A DNA stretch of 37,472 nt. Origin: a bacterium. GTDB taxonomy: Bacteria; UBP6; UBA1177. The translations under genes and the position numbers were made by a program. Numbering within the stretch: the stretch's first letter is position 1; the number at the start of each line of letters is the position of its first letter. Location of the stretch: positions 1-37,472 of the forward strand of contig JAFQZM010000008.1 in NCBI GenBank assembly GCA_017405875.1. Direction: 5' to 3'. Positions 10,226 through 18,990 of the stretch are shown in pieces. A model generated the notes under the pieces. It had not been told where the DNA came from. It worked only from the letters and a program-made list of their open reading frames with translations, and did not search any database.

Positions 10226-11841
10226 CGTTTCTCCTGATTATTCTCGACATTTTCAGCAACTTCCGCCGAAGGCACGTTCTTAGATTTTAAGTAACCGGAA
10301 GCGATGAGTTCTGTATTCGACGCATTCATTTTCAGTGTTTTGCAGTACTGCTGAACGAAATTTTTGACATAAAGATCGGCTGGAAGCTGTGCATATTTGT
10401 CGTTTTCTATCGCATCGAGAACCATCTTTGATATTTTGGTGCGCGAAATGATAAGTTCATACGATATTCCGACTTCCTCACGGATTTTTCTAAGCAGATC
10501 TCCTGTCACAGGCAAATCGCGGTATTTATTAAAGATTTCATTGGCATCCACAAAATCGCTGCTGGAAGATGCAACAACTTTCTTTTCGGCACTCCGCCCG
10601 AAAACGTCCTTTTTGACGAGGACTTCACGCTTTTTTACGCGGTTATACTTTTTGATGACTTCGCCTATCATGAAAATATCGGGGAATGAAGTCTCGAGCG
10701 ACAGAAGATGGCTGCTTATGTCCATATCGTATTCGCGCCTTATTTCCGAGTCGTTAAGCTCTTTGAAAATCGTATCAATGAGGGAATTGAGTATAAAAAG
10801 ATCGCTGTCGCTGTAAACGTCACGCATCATCGGATTTTCGCCGACATAAAGTTTTTTAAGCTTTTCATACTGGTTGTTGATGTCGAATGTCGAACAGCCG
10901 CGGTCAAGACCGAACCATTCATAGTAGTTGAACGGCGTGACTTTAAGTTTTTTCTTAATCGAACTCTGCTGAAAAAGGTTTGCGGAAAGCGTGCTTGCGA
11001 ACTTGTCGAGAGCGTCCACGAATTCGGCGTTTTTCTCAAGAGTTACGACAGGTTTCATCGTAGCGACTGAGGTCGGAACCAGATCGGAATAGGCTATTTC
11101 AGCTATGGAATCGGTCTCAATGCCGAAACTGTTGCTGATTAAGAACCGGTAAGGCTGCACGAGTTCCTTGTCAGCCGAATTGCGCACGCCGTTGTAAACG
11201 ATTCCTATTTTCAGGTCGTTCACTATGTTCGCAATCTGACTGGCAGTTTTCGGAATCGCCTGGGAAAGCAGGACGAGCAGGTTCCGCGAAGTGAAAAGAT
11301 AGTCGTTTTTGGCACGCCTTATATTCTGCGTTTCAAGCTGGATGTCGTATTTAAGTTCGACATTGCGAAGCCTGTAATTGAAAAGTTCCCTGAAAAAATA
11401 GTTGCTTTTTTCAAACGAAATAAAGTCCGGGGAAAGGAACATGAGCGAATAGTCGGCAATCCCTATGACATCCATGAGATCGTGATTTATTACCGAACCC
11501 ATGTCGATGAAAACGAAATCGAACTGAACCTGACCCATCTCGCCCTGCCAGCGCGTAAGAAGTTCGCTGATTTTAGAGCCCTGATGCTGCAGGTTGCTGA
11601 AAAAACTAAGATTCTGATAATCAGTCGAAATAAGCGGCAGCACAGAAAAATGTTCTGCGACTTCATCTGAAACGGCTATCGTCGGAAGATTCAGGTAGGA
11701 ATGAAGCGTTCCGCCGTTCGGAGCCGCATCGATCAGAAGGACTTTTTTTCCTTTCTGGGCAAGGTAAATCGAAAGATTCGCGATTATCATCGAAGTTCCC
11801 GCTCCCCCTTTCGGAGAAAATGCCGCAATCAGCTTTACCAT
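10222..11841 (-). CDS. MinD/ParA-like ATPase fused to J-like and RodZ-type HTH domains
   Basis: This 539-aa protein appears to combine three modules. Residues 1-290 are a MinD/ParA-type ATPase with a deviant Walker A (KGGAGTS, residues 11-17) and a Walker-B-like segment FVFIDMGS. Residues about 303-372 look like a DnaJ-type helical domain (YYEWFGLDRGCSTFDINNQY ... REYDMD) without the HPD tripeptide needed to stimulate Hsp70. Residues about 446-518 match the HTH_25 domain of RodZ-like proteins (LLRKIREEVGISYELIISRT ... AQLPADLYVKNFVQQYCKTL). No membrane helix is predicted by eye. The start has GGGGTGA upstream. It lies 15 bases after the ankyrin gene and overlaps the Lgt-family gene by 4 bases. 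A role in positioning or organising an envelope or polar structure is inference from the domain families. Confidence 0.85.
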   Translation of the reverse strand: MVKLIAAFSPKGGAGTSMIIANLSIYLAQKGKKVLLIDAAPNGGTLHSYLNLPTIAVSDEVAEHFSVLPLISTDYQNLSFFSNLQHQGSKISELLTRWQGEMGQVQFDFVFIDMGSVINHDLMDVIGIADYSLMFLSPDFISFEKSNYFFRELFNYRLRNVELKYDIQLETQNIRRAKNDYLFTSRNLLVLLSQAIPKTASQIANIVNDLKIGIVYNGVRNSADKELVQPYRFLISNSFGIETDSIAEIAYSDLVPTSVATMKPVVTLEKNAEFVDALDKFASTLSANLFQQSSIKKKLKVTPFNYYEWFGLDRGCSTFDINNQYEKLKKLYVGENPMMRDVYSDSDLFILNSLIDTIFKELNDSEIRREYDMDISSHLLSLETSFPDIFMIGEVIKKYNRVKKREVLVKKDVFGRSAEKKVVASSSSDFVDANEIFNKYRDLPVTGDLLRKIREEVGISYELIISRTKISKMVLDAIENDKYAQLPADLYVKNFVQQYCKTLKMNASNTELIASGYLKSKNVPSAEVAENVENNQEKR

Positions 11842-11856
11842 TCAGTTCACCCCGTA

Positions 11857-12570
11857 TTACAGTTTTTCCTTTATTTTCTGTGTGTAGGCTGCGATTTCGT
11901 CAAATGTTCCGCTGTCAAGACGCCCGGCTTCAAGCGATTCAGCCGCATAGTCAAGAGCCGTTTTTCCGCTGAAATCCTTTGAAAGAGGCGAAACATTAAG
12001 CGACATGAGAAATTTTGCATAATCAGCATAACCTTTTTCGGCTGCGATTATAAAAAGAGTTTTTTTCTCTTTGTCGCGCCTTTCGATATCGGTTGATTTT
12101 CCCACAAGTATTTTGAATAATTCAACATTTTCTTCTTTGGCAAGACTTAAGAGAGTATTTGCCGCATCGCGCCCGAAATTATCCTGAAGATTGGCGTCGG
12201 CACCGTTTTCAAGCAGAAACTCCGCACATGCAAAAGAGTTTCCCGCTGCGGCGTAGTGAAGCGGAGTCTTTTCGGAATTATCCATAATTTTTAGATTTGC
12301 TCCTGCGGCTGCCAGCTTTTTAAGCATCGTGCAGTCTTTTTTGGCAGAGGCGAGCATAACTGCGTTTCTTCCCGATTTGTCGGCAAAGTTAAGAAGTTCC
12401 GGCATTTTGAGAAAAATATCGAGAGCTTTTTCATCGTCATTCCGAACCGCTTCCAAAAGCCCTGTTCCGTCGGCTTCGTAACCCGCTTTTTTTAGCAGAG
12501 AAGCGTTGTCACTTGAACATGAAACTGAAAGAAAAACAGCTAAAAAAATGAATAAAATCAAAGATTTCAT
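11857..12570 (-). CDS. Ankyrin-repeat lipoprotein
   Basis: This 237-aa protein has a lipoprotein signal peptide (MKSLILFIFLAVFLSVSC, lipobox S-V-S-C) followed by five to six ankyrin repeats from about residue 35. Repeat landmarks include GRNAVMLAS, KTPLHYAAAGNSFACAEFLL, NGADANLQDNFGRDA and GKTALDYAAE. Ankyrin repeats mediate protein contacts; this one would be anchored on the periplasmic side. An alternative in-frame ATG at 12594 overlaps the FHA gene stop (TAATG) and would add eight residues before the signal peptide. I chose 12570 because the signal peptide then starts normally, but coupling through 12594 cannot be excluded. It is the third gene of the five-gene operon. Confidence 0.85.
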   Translation of the reverse strand: MKSLILFIFLAVFLSVSCSSDNASLLKKAGYEADGTGLLEAVRNDDEKALDIFLKMPELLNFADKSGRNAVMLASAKKDCTMLKKLAAAGANLKIMDNSEKTPLHYAAAGNSFACAEFLLENGADANLQDNFGRDAANTLLSLAKEENVELFKILVGKSTDIERRDKEKKTLFIIAAEKGYADYAKFLMSLNVSPLSKDFSGKTALDYAAESLEAGRLDSGTFDEIAAYTQKIKEKL

Positions 12571-12593
12571 TTGCAAAACTTCTTTAAGGCGCA

Positions 12594-13481
12594 TTAAAGA
12601 ACAAAAAAGAATACCGCGCCTGCGGCAGCGGCAGCAACGGCAAGAACAAGCAGGATAACGGCGATTTTTTTGCCCGCTCCCGATTTGTTTACGCGGGTGA
12701 TTTCGGTTTTTTCATCCTGTTCCTCGTCGTTGATGCTTTTTATTTTCTTCCCTTTTATATCTTTTCTGAGTTTTTCCTTTCTCGATTTTTCAGCCTCGAG
12801 CTGATAAGGCTGCGGGTCGTACTCTTCCCCTTTTTCGATGAATTCGAAGATGAAATCGCCGACTCTGATCTCGTCGCCGTTTCTCATATCGACCGAATTG
12901 ACCACTGTATCGTTCACGATAAGCGGATAGTCGGCGTTGTAGTCGCCTTTTACCAGCAGATAGATGTTGCCGTCGAAAACGATTTTCGAGTGGATCGGCG
13001 GAATATCGTCTGCCGAAAGATAGACATCGGCGCTCGCGTGGGTTCCGATGACGGTTTCGCGGCCTGCAAGCGGGAAAATCTTTCCGCCGAGATAGCCGTT
13101 CTTTGCAAGAAGAAGGTTGTCGGCAGCGATTTTTTTAACGTCAGGCTCTACAGCAGGCTGAACTGTCTTGAGAAGCAGATCTTCGTCCTGCTCGAGATAG
13201 ATGTTGTAATCACCGACAGTGATCACGTTTCCGACAAAGATTTCGAGTTTTTCGTCAACAAGTTCGCGCTCGTCGACATAAGTGTGGTTGTAGCTTCCGC
13301 GGTCGCAGATGATGATCCTTCCGTCTACGATCTCAAGCTGAAAATGGTATCTCGACACGTTTCTTTCATCGAGGACAAGGTCGTTTTTCGGACTTCGACC
13401 GACGGTGATAAGATTGCCGTTGAATTCAAAAATGTTAAGTTCGTTTCTGTCGTTTTCGACTATGAGTTTCAGCAGAGCCAT
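12594..13481 (-). CDS. Membrane-anchored protein with two FHA domains
   Basis: This 295-aa protein has a clear N-terminal FHA domain (about residues 20-100: VGRSPKNDLVLDERNVSRYH, then DRGSYNHTYV). A second, more divergent FHA-like domain follows (about 125-215: VIGTHASADVYLSADDIPPIHS, then NGDEIRVGDFIFEF). A charged linker then leads to a C-terminal membrane helix (about 273-295, Ala/Val-rich) at the extreme end. FHA domains bind phosphothreonine peptides, so a Thr kinase should exist elsewhere in the genome; none is seen here. Both domains would face the cytoplasm, with the tail helix in the inner membrane. The start has GAGG upstream and lies 17 bases after the preceding gene. Confidence 0.9.
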   Translation of the reverse strand: MALLKLIVENDRNELNIFEFNGNLITVGRSPKNDLVLDERNVSRYHFQLEIVDGRIIICDRGSYNHTYVDERELVDEKLEIFVGNVITVGDYNIYLEQDEDLLLKTVQPAVEPDVKKIAADNLLLAKNGYLGGKIFPLAGRETVIGTHASADVYLSADDIPPIHSKIVFDGNIYLLVKGDYNADYPLIVNDTVVNSVDMRNGDEIRVGDFIFEFIEKGEEYDPQPYQLEAEKSRKEKLRKDIKGKKIKSINDEEQDEKTEITRVNKSGAGKKIAVILLVLAVAAAAAGAVFFFVL

Positions 13482-13498
13482 TCAAACCTCACAAAAAC

Positions 13499-14569
13499 TT
13501 ACCGCAGAATTTTCAACAATTTATCGAATCTGTCAAACATTCCTGAAAAATCTCTGTTTTCTTCCTCGAATCTGCGGACTTTTTCGCCGATATCAAGGGC
13601 AAGCAGGCGCTTTTTTTCAGGCTGAAGCAGAGAAGCAGCGGTTTTCAGCAAAAGATAAAGTATCTCGTCAAGATACCTGTGATACTCGCCGAAGCGGTAT
13701 CCGGCGGCAACAGATTTTCTTTCGTCAAGCATACTCTCCCAGTTTACGCTCGAAGTTTCAGTTGAAAACGAAAGTTCCGAATAAAACTGCGGATACCTGC
13801 CGCGAAGATATGAAAAAAGTTTTTCAGAAAGTTCTTTCAGTTTGTCTGCCGGCACAACTTTCAAAAAAGCATCGAAAACGAGCCTGAAACAGCCGAAATA
13901 AAGCTCGGCTTCCGTCTGAACGGGATCATTTTCAAGAAAATCAAGACCGCTGCTGAAAAAAGATGAAGCCAGAATTTTTTCCGAAATCTTTTTGCAGAGG
14001 ACCGCCGGCTTGGAAACATCGAGCGAACCTAAATACGAGCCGAATTTCACCGCGTTTTTCTCAAGGACATAGCGTTTTTTCTCAGGATCGAAATAGGCAA
14101 ACCCTTTGAAATTCCCTTTTTCAAAAGAGACAATGTTCATCGCCGGTCCGTGTTTAAAGCAGAGAAGCGCATTTTCCTTATTTTCCGCAAACGATGAAAC
14201 GAGCTTCATCACGTCAACGAAACGCCCCTGTGCAAAAAGCGAAACCGGATAAGTGAAAAAATCCGTAAGCCACGTGAAAACAAAATCGCTGCTTATGCTG
14301 AAAAGATAAAGATCGACCGATTTTTCACTCAGGATCTCATTGACAGGAACATCGGTCACCAGATCTTCTTCATCGGAAAAAGCCAGCACTTTCGAAATGA
14401 CCGCGCGCCCGTCTGAAATCAGCACATAAAGCGTCTTATTGCCCGCTTCGGCAAGCACCAAACCGCGGCTTGGAGTACTTTCGCGCGCCAGATCGTTGAC
14501 AAAAGACGGGATATATTTCCCTTCAAAATCTGCAATATAAAGTTTTAATTCAGAAAAAGGAATGATCAT
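13499..14569 (-). CDS. Unrecognised 356-aa protein, first gene of the FHA/ankyrin/MinD operon
   Basis: I do not recognise this family. The protein is mixed alpha/beta, without a signal peptide or clear membrane helix, and begins MIIPFSELKLYIADFEGKYI. The first ~90 residues (LYVLISDGRAVISKVLAFSD and around) could be a small sensory or scaffold domain, and the C-terminal part is helical and charged. I chose ATG 14569, preceded by a G-rich stretch (GGGGGCGG), because a good promoter lies at 14592-14620 and excludes the upstream in-frame ATG at 14677. It heads an operon encoding FHA, ankyrin and MinD-like proteins, so it probably works with them in a signalling or envelope-organisation role (inference). 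Confidence 0.8.
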   Translation of the reverse strand: MIIPFSELKLYIADFEGKYIPSFVNDLARESTPSRGLVLAEAGNKTLYVLISDGRAVISKVLAFSDEEDLVTDVPVNEILSEKSVDLYLFSISSDFVFTWLTDFFTYPVSLFAQGRFVDVMKLVSSFAENKENALLCFKHGPAMNIVSFEKGNFKGFAYFDPEKKRYVLEKNAVKFGSYLGSLDVSKPAVLCKKISEKILASSFFSSGLDFLENDPVQTEAELYFGCFRLVFDAFLKVVPADKLKELSEKLFSYLRGRYPQFYSELSFSTETSSVNWESMLDERKSVAAGYRFGEYHRYLDEILYLLLKTAASLLQPEKKRLLALDIGEKVRRFEEENRDFSGMFDRFDKLLKILR

Positions 14570-14591
14570 GCCGCCCCCAACAAGTCCATTC

Positions 14592-14620
14592 CTTATAGCA
14601 CAGACGATTTTTTTTTGCAA
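14592..14620 (-). promoter_or_regulatory. Sigma70-type promoter of the five-gene minus operon
   Basis: On the minus strand, TTGCAA (14620-14615) and TATAAG (14597-14592) are separated by 17 bases. The expected start point is near 14585, leaving a leader of about 16 bases before ATG 14569. It overlaps no coding sequence if that start is used. Confidence 0.6.
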
Positions 14621-14628
14621 AATGAAAT

Positions 14629-14656
14629 TTGCCTTATTCTGACCTCTCTGTATAAT
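14629..14656 (+). promoter_or_regulatory. Sigma70-type promoter of pepF
   Basis: TTGCCT (14629-14634) and a perfect TATAAT (14651-14656) are separated by 16 bases, about 44 bases before the pepF ATG. It is back to back with the promoter of the minus-strand operon. Confidence 0.6.
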
Positions 14657-14699
14657 CATTCGCTTTTTTGCTTTCATTTTTCATTGAGAGAGGTGAATT

Positions 14700-16466
14700 A
14701 TGGATAATCGCTGGAATCTTGATGCTCTTTATACAGGTTTTGATTCGCCTGAATTTATAGGCGACTGCAAAAAACTCGATTCAAAAAATGAAGAATACGA
14801 AAATTTTGCGAACACCCTTTCCCAAAGCGGCGATATCCTTGAAATTCTGAAAAAATACGTTGCATTAAAATCCGAGATCTCAGCGCTGACCGAAAAACTT
14901 CTCTGCTTTGCAAACCTCTCTTTCTGCGCCGATACGAACAATGCAAAGGCAAATTCCTACATCGAACTGATCTCAATCAGGCAGAACAGAAGTTCACTTG
15001 CCGATGTTAAATTCATAAAATGGCTCACCTCCAGCGGATTCGAGCCTAAAACTCTGCGCGGAACCGATCTTGAAGAGTGCATTTTTCACTTTGAAGAGCT
15101 CATCACGAAAGGGCGTCACATTCTCGACGACCAGACGGAACAGATCATTTCCAACCTCAAACTGGTCGGTTCTTCCTCCTGGATGAATCTCCACAATGTC
15201 CTCATAGGTTCTCTCACCGGCAAAATTTCGACTGTGGACGGAAGAATCGAAATAAAACCGATTTCCCAGATCCGTGCAATGGCGTATTCCGAAGATGCAG
15301 ACGTGAGGAAAAAGGCTTACGAAGCGGAAATCAGGGCTTACAGAAAAGTCGAAAAGGCAGTTGCTGCCTGCATCAACTCGATAAAAGGAGAATCGATCAT
15401 TCTGGCGAGGATGCGCGGCTACGCTTCACCGCTTGAAATGGTTCTTACCAAAAACAGAATGGAAAAAAGCATAATCGACACGATGTTTTCGGCAATCAGA
15501 GAATATCTCCCCTGCTTCAGGGCTTACTACAAAAAGAAAGCAAAGATGCTCGGGCTCAGCGGTTCTCTTCCGTTTTATGACATTTTTGCGCCGGTAACAG
15601 CCAAGGCGCAGTCAAACTTCACATACGAAGAAGCGGCAAAATTCATTGTTGAAAAATTTTCGACTTTCAGCAGGAAACTCGGAGACTTTGCAAAAAACGC
15701 TTTCGACAATAACTGGATCGATTCCGAAATAAGACCGGGAAAAGTGGGCGGCGCCTTCTGCGAAAACCTTTTTTCGATTTCGCAGAGCAGGATCCTCGCG
15801 AACTTCGGCAGTTCGTACAACGATGTCACGACAATCGCTCACGAACTCGGCCACGCATTCCATGGTCACTGCCTTTCAAACAACGTGATTTTGAACACCG
15901 GCTACCCTTCTCCGCTTGCCGAAACCGCTTCGATTTTCTGCGAAACGATAATCAACAAAGCTGCGCTCAAAGAGGCTGACAAAGAGAGTGCTCTCGCCAT
16001 TCTTGAATCCGCAATCTCCTCTGCCGGACAGGTCATAGTCGATATTTACAGCAGATATCTTTTCGAGACGGCGCTTTTCAAAGCACGCGAAGTTGCACCG
16101 CTTTCACCCGAACAGCTCTGTGAAGAGATGACCAAGGCGCAGATAGAATCTTACGGCGACGGACTTGATGAAAATGTTCTTCATCCTTATCTCTGGCTCA
16201 TCAAACCGCACTACTACAATCCCGACTGGAATTTCTACAACTTCCCCTATGCGTTCGGTCTCCTTTTCGCAAAAGGGCTCTACGCAAAATATACCGAAAC
16301 CGGCAGCAGTTTCGCCGAAAAGTATGAATTTCTCCTTTCGGAAACTGGCAAACGCAGCGTGACCGACGTTGCGAAAATAGTTGACGTTGACCTTAACGAC
16401 ATAAACTTCTGGAAAAACTCTCTCGAGCTCATCAAAGAAGATATCTCGAAATTCCTCGATTTATGA
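14700..16466 (+). CDS. pepF: Oligoendopeptidase F (M3 family zinc metallopeptidase)
   Basis: This 588-aa protein has the M3 zinc-binding motif HELGH (residues 381-385, in TIAHELGHAFHG). The third-ligand helix follows about 25 residues later (PLAETASIFCE, Glu408 the likely ligand). The length is close to the usual ~600 residues of PepF enzymes, which are cytoplasmic and cleave short peptides. The N-terminal opening (WNLDALYTGFDSPEF) is typical of the clade. The start is supported by GAGAGAGGTG upstream and its own promoter. Its last codons overlap the transglycosylase gene (ATGA), implying coupled translation. Confidence 0.93.
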   Translation: MDNRWNLDALYTGFDSPEFIGDCKKLDSKNEEYENFANTLSQSGDILEILKKYVALKSEISALTEKLLCFANLSFCADTNNAKANSYIELISIRQNRSSLADVKFIKWLTSSGFEPKTLRGTDLEECIFHFEELITKGRHILDDQTEQIISNLKLVGSSSWMNLHNVLIGSLTGKISTVDGRIEIKPISQIRAMAYSEDADVRKKAYEAEIRAYRKVEKAVAACINSIKGESIILARMRGYASPLEMVLTKNRMEKSIIDTMFSAIREYLPCFRAYYKKKAKMLGLSGSLPFYDIFAPVTAKAQSNFTYEEAAKFIVEKFSTFSRKLGDFAKNAFDNNWIDSEIRPGKVGGAFCENLFSISQSRILANFGSSYNDVTTIAHELGHAFHGHCLSNNVILNTGYPSPLAETASIFCETIINKAALKEADKESALAILESAISSAGQVIVDIYSRYLFETALFKAREVAPLSPEQLCEEMTKAQIESYGDGLDENVLHPYLWLIKPHYYNPDWNFYNFPYAFGLLFAKGLYAKYTETGSSFAEKYEFLLSETGKRSVTDVAKIVDVDLNDINFWKNSLELIKEDISKFLDL

Positions 16467-18247
16467 ACACCAAACTTAAAAGAATAACTGCGGCAGTCAT
16501 TTTTCTGCTCGTTTCGGCGGCAGTCGTTATTTTTGCGCTTGAAAAAGTTTCAAAAGGAAAAATCGACGGGTTTTCATCGAAAGCGACCGCTCTGATAAAG
16601 GCTAAATACGGCATCGACTCTGAAATTTCGGGGCTTGACATATCGCTTTTCCCGCCGTGGATATTCGTCAAAAAAGCAGTTTTTTCTCTCGGCGGAAGCG
16701 AACTCGCCGCACTGGAAGAATGTTCTCTGGGAAATCTCCGGAAAATGCTTTTTTCAGATGAAAAAAAGTTGAAGATAACCTGCGCTAAATCTACTGTTCA
16801 TGCGGACAAGGCAGTAAAAGCGCCATTTTTATCAGGCAAAGAAAAGGACCCCAAAAAAGAAAAAAATGAAAACCGCCGGAATACCGATTTTTCGATAGAT
16901 TTTTCAACCGACGCCGACTTTATTTTCGGCAGCGTAACGCAGAGTTTTAAAACCGACTTAACCGTGTCGCGCTCAGGCGGCAAGGCGCTTTTCAAAGAGC
17001 TCGGCGAAGCAAACGGCGGAACCGCCGAGATCCGCTTTTCGCTTAAAGATAAAAGCGCTTCGGTGCGGCTTGACGGAATTGATTTGAATGATTTTCACGA
17101 AATCATAAAAAACAAAACCTCTTTTGACGTTTCAGCCGGAAAAATCAGCTCTTTTTCTGAAATTTCGGAAGAAAAAGGAAAATTTCTCCTGAAAAACGAC
17201 ATGACGATCCACGACCTGACCTTTTTCCATCCGCTGATCGATTCCCAGCCCTTCACACTGCCGCTTTTCCGCTTCAAAGGTGACGTAGCTTTCGACAAAG
17301 ACGAAAAATCTGCCGAAATAAAAGAGGCAGAACTTTCTCTCGGTGGCATCAATGCGGTATTTTCTGGAAGTTACAGCAAAACATCAAAGAATTTTTCGAT
17401 AAAAACCGAATCGGCGAATCTCAACAAACTCGAAACTCTGATACACGACGAAGCGTTCGAAGGCTACCTCTTCGGCGGAACGCTTGAACTTCTGGCGGAA
17501 TACTCGCAGGAAGGCGACGAACCGCCGTTTTTTTCAGTCGTCGGCAACCTTATCGAGCCGAAACAGCTTTCGGAGCGCATGGACTACCTCAAACTGCCTT
17601 TCGAATACGTCTGGACCAACGAAAACGGAAGCACGAGAAAAATCTTCGTCGGCGAGCGAAATCCTGATTTCACGCCGATATCGCTCATTCCCGACCATCT
17701 CATCTGGGCGGTCATCGTTTCAGAAGACGCCGGATTTTTCGTCCACAAAGGTGTCGATTTTCAGGAACTCGACGCGGCAGTAAAAGACAACATCAAAAAA
17801 CACAAACTGCGCGGCGGTTCTACTATCCCGCAGCAGCTTGCCAAAAACCTCTTCCTCAACCGCGACAAAACGCTCCTTCGCAAATTCCGCGAAGTCCTGC
17901 TTGCAATAGAACTCGACGCGGCCCTTTCAAAAGAGCGCCTTCTTGAAATTTATTTCAACATAATCGAGTGGGCACCCGGCATTTTCGGCATCTCGCAGGC
18001 GGCATACTACTACTTCGGAAAGCAGCCGTATCAGCTCACCCCGCTCGAATCGGCATATTTAGCCTCCGTAATTCCCGGCCCCGCAAAATACCACTTCATG
18101 TTTCTGACAAAAAACGTGACCGAAAACTGGTACAAAAGCCTCTACCGGATACTCAACATCATGAACGAGACCGGACACCTCTCGACCGACGACTACTTCG
18201 AAGCACTCCAGCAGTCGATAGTTTTCAGGGAAGTTGAGGAAAATTGA
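16463..18247 (+). CDS. GT51 peptidoglycan transglycosylase with AsmA-like N-terminal region
   Basis: This 594-aa protein has an N-terminal membrane anchor (about residues 7-27). A long beta-rich region of ~380 residues follows, which looks AsmA-like (repeated LKDKSASVRLDGIDLNDF-type strands, and FSGSYSKTSKNFSIKTESAN). The C-terminal GT51 domain runs from about 405 to 575. GT51 motifs are SEDAGFF (catalytic Glu near 422), RGGSTIPQQLAKN (near 450) and KERLLEIYFNIIEW. GT51 enzymes polymerise lipid II glycan strands in the periplasm. There is no transpeptidase domain, so it is monofunctional (MtgA/Pbp1-like). The start overlaps the pepF stop by 4 bases. The fused N-terminal part is the unusual point. 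Confidence 0.88.
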   Translation: MNTKLKRITAAVIFLLVSAAVVIFALEKVSKGKIDGFSSKATALIKAKYGIDSEISGLDISLFPPWIFVKKAVFSLGGSELAALEECSLGNLRKMLFSDEKKLKITCAKSTVHADKAVKAPFLSGKEKDPKKEKNENRRNTDFSIDFSTDADFIFGSVTQSFKTDLTVSRSGGKALFKELGEANGGTAEIRFSLKDKSASVRLDGIDLNDFHEIIKNKTSFDVSAGKISSFSEISEEKGKFLLKNDMTIHDLTFFHPLIDSQPFTLPLFRFKGDVAFDKDEKSAEIKEAELSLGGINAVFSGSYSKTSKNFSIKTESANLNKLETLIHDEAFEGYLFGGTLELLAEYSQEGDEPPFFSVVGNLIEPKQLSERMDYLKLPFEYVWTNENGSTRKIFVGERNPDFTPISLIPDHLIWAVIVSEDAGFFVHKGVDFQELDAAVKDNIKKHKLRGGSTIPQQLAKNLFLNRDKTLLRKFREVLLAIELDAALSKERLLEIYFNIIEWAPGIFGISQAAYYYFGKQPYQLTPLESAYLASVIPGPAKYHFMFLTKNVTENWYKSLYRILNIMNETGHLSTDDYFEALQQSIVFREVEEN

Positions 18248-18990
18248 AAATCTGGAGATTTTGTGATATTTCACTATTGCAAATATGGAGATTTTGTGAA
18301 AACAAGATTCTGGCTCTTTACAGAAACGACATCAAAAATCAAAAAGAGGAAAACAGCACCTATTTGGGAAATATTCTGGACAATATTCCTTCCGAGCTTT
18401 CCAAACACGAAAAGAGGAGTTCGTTTCAGCTCTCTCATGTGGACAAAAATGCCAGATACCGCGAATACAGCAGCCCTCTCACGTGGCTTTCGGACGCAAT
18501 GATCGTAAATGTTGCGAGAAATGTCACCGATCCGAGCCCAGCTCTCACCCTCAATATGGATAACGAGCGTTTCAAGTGCTACCTGCTTGATACCGGTTTG
18601 CTTATAAACCTCAGTTTCGGTGACGGAACATTTATGGATAACGGGTTTTATAAGGCTATTCTCACGGACAGGCTGCATATAAACGAGGGAATGTTCGTGG
18701 AAAACGCGGTCGCGCAGTGCCTTCGCAGCAACGGACATAAAATCCTTTTTTATGTTGAATACAACGATAAGGGCAAACCCGTAATGGAAATCGATTTTCT
18801 GATCAGAAAAGAAAAAAAAGTCGTTCCGGTCGAGGTGAAATCAGGCAGGGAGTTTGCAGCGAAATCACTACGGAATTTCAAAACAAAATTTTCCAACAAA
18901 GTCGGCTTGCAGTATGTCCTGTATGACGGCGATGTAAAACGGGATAACGAAGTGATTTACCTGCCGTATTATATGGCTGCGCTGCTATAG
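18244..18990 (+). pseudogene. Remnant of a DUF4143-type ATPase lacking its AAA domain
   Basis: The 248 codons match the C-terminal half of the AAA_14/DUF4143 ATPases: a helical segment (KILALYRNDIKN), the DUF4143 region (KCYLLDTGLLINL, EGMFVENAVAQCL) and the nuclease-like end (EIDFLIRKEKKVVPVEVKSG). Full-length members are about 400-450 residues and start with a P-loop ATPase, which is absent here. No plausible ATG start exists, and the reading frame joins the end of the upstream transglycosylase gene. It is therefore probably a 5'-truncated pseudogene at the left edge of the accessory island. The first bases carry a 33-bp-spaced repeat. The family is common in accessory DNA; its function is poorly known. 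Confidence 0.75.
18253..18299 (+). repeat. 14-bp direct repeat at the truncated ATPase junction
   Basis: TGGAGATTTTGTGA occurs at 18253-18266 and again at 18286-18299, 33 bases apart, exactly where the homology to the DUF4143 ATPase family begins. It may be an insertion or deletion scar. The core ATTTTGTGA is close to the ATTTTGTGA core of the interspersed repeats further right. Confidence 0.7.

Noticed and set aside
14570-14677. N-terminal extension of the 13499 gene to ATG 14677
   Set aside because: It would place a good promoter (14592-14620) inside the gene, has no SD, and its sequence is of intergenic type.
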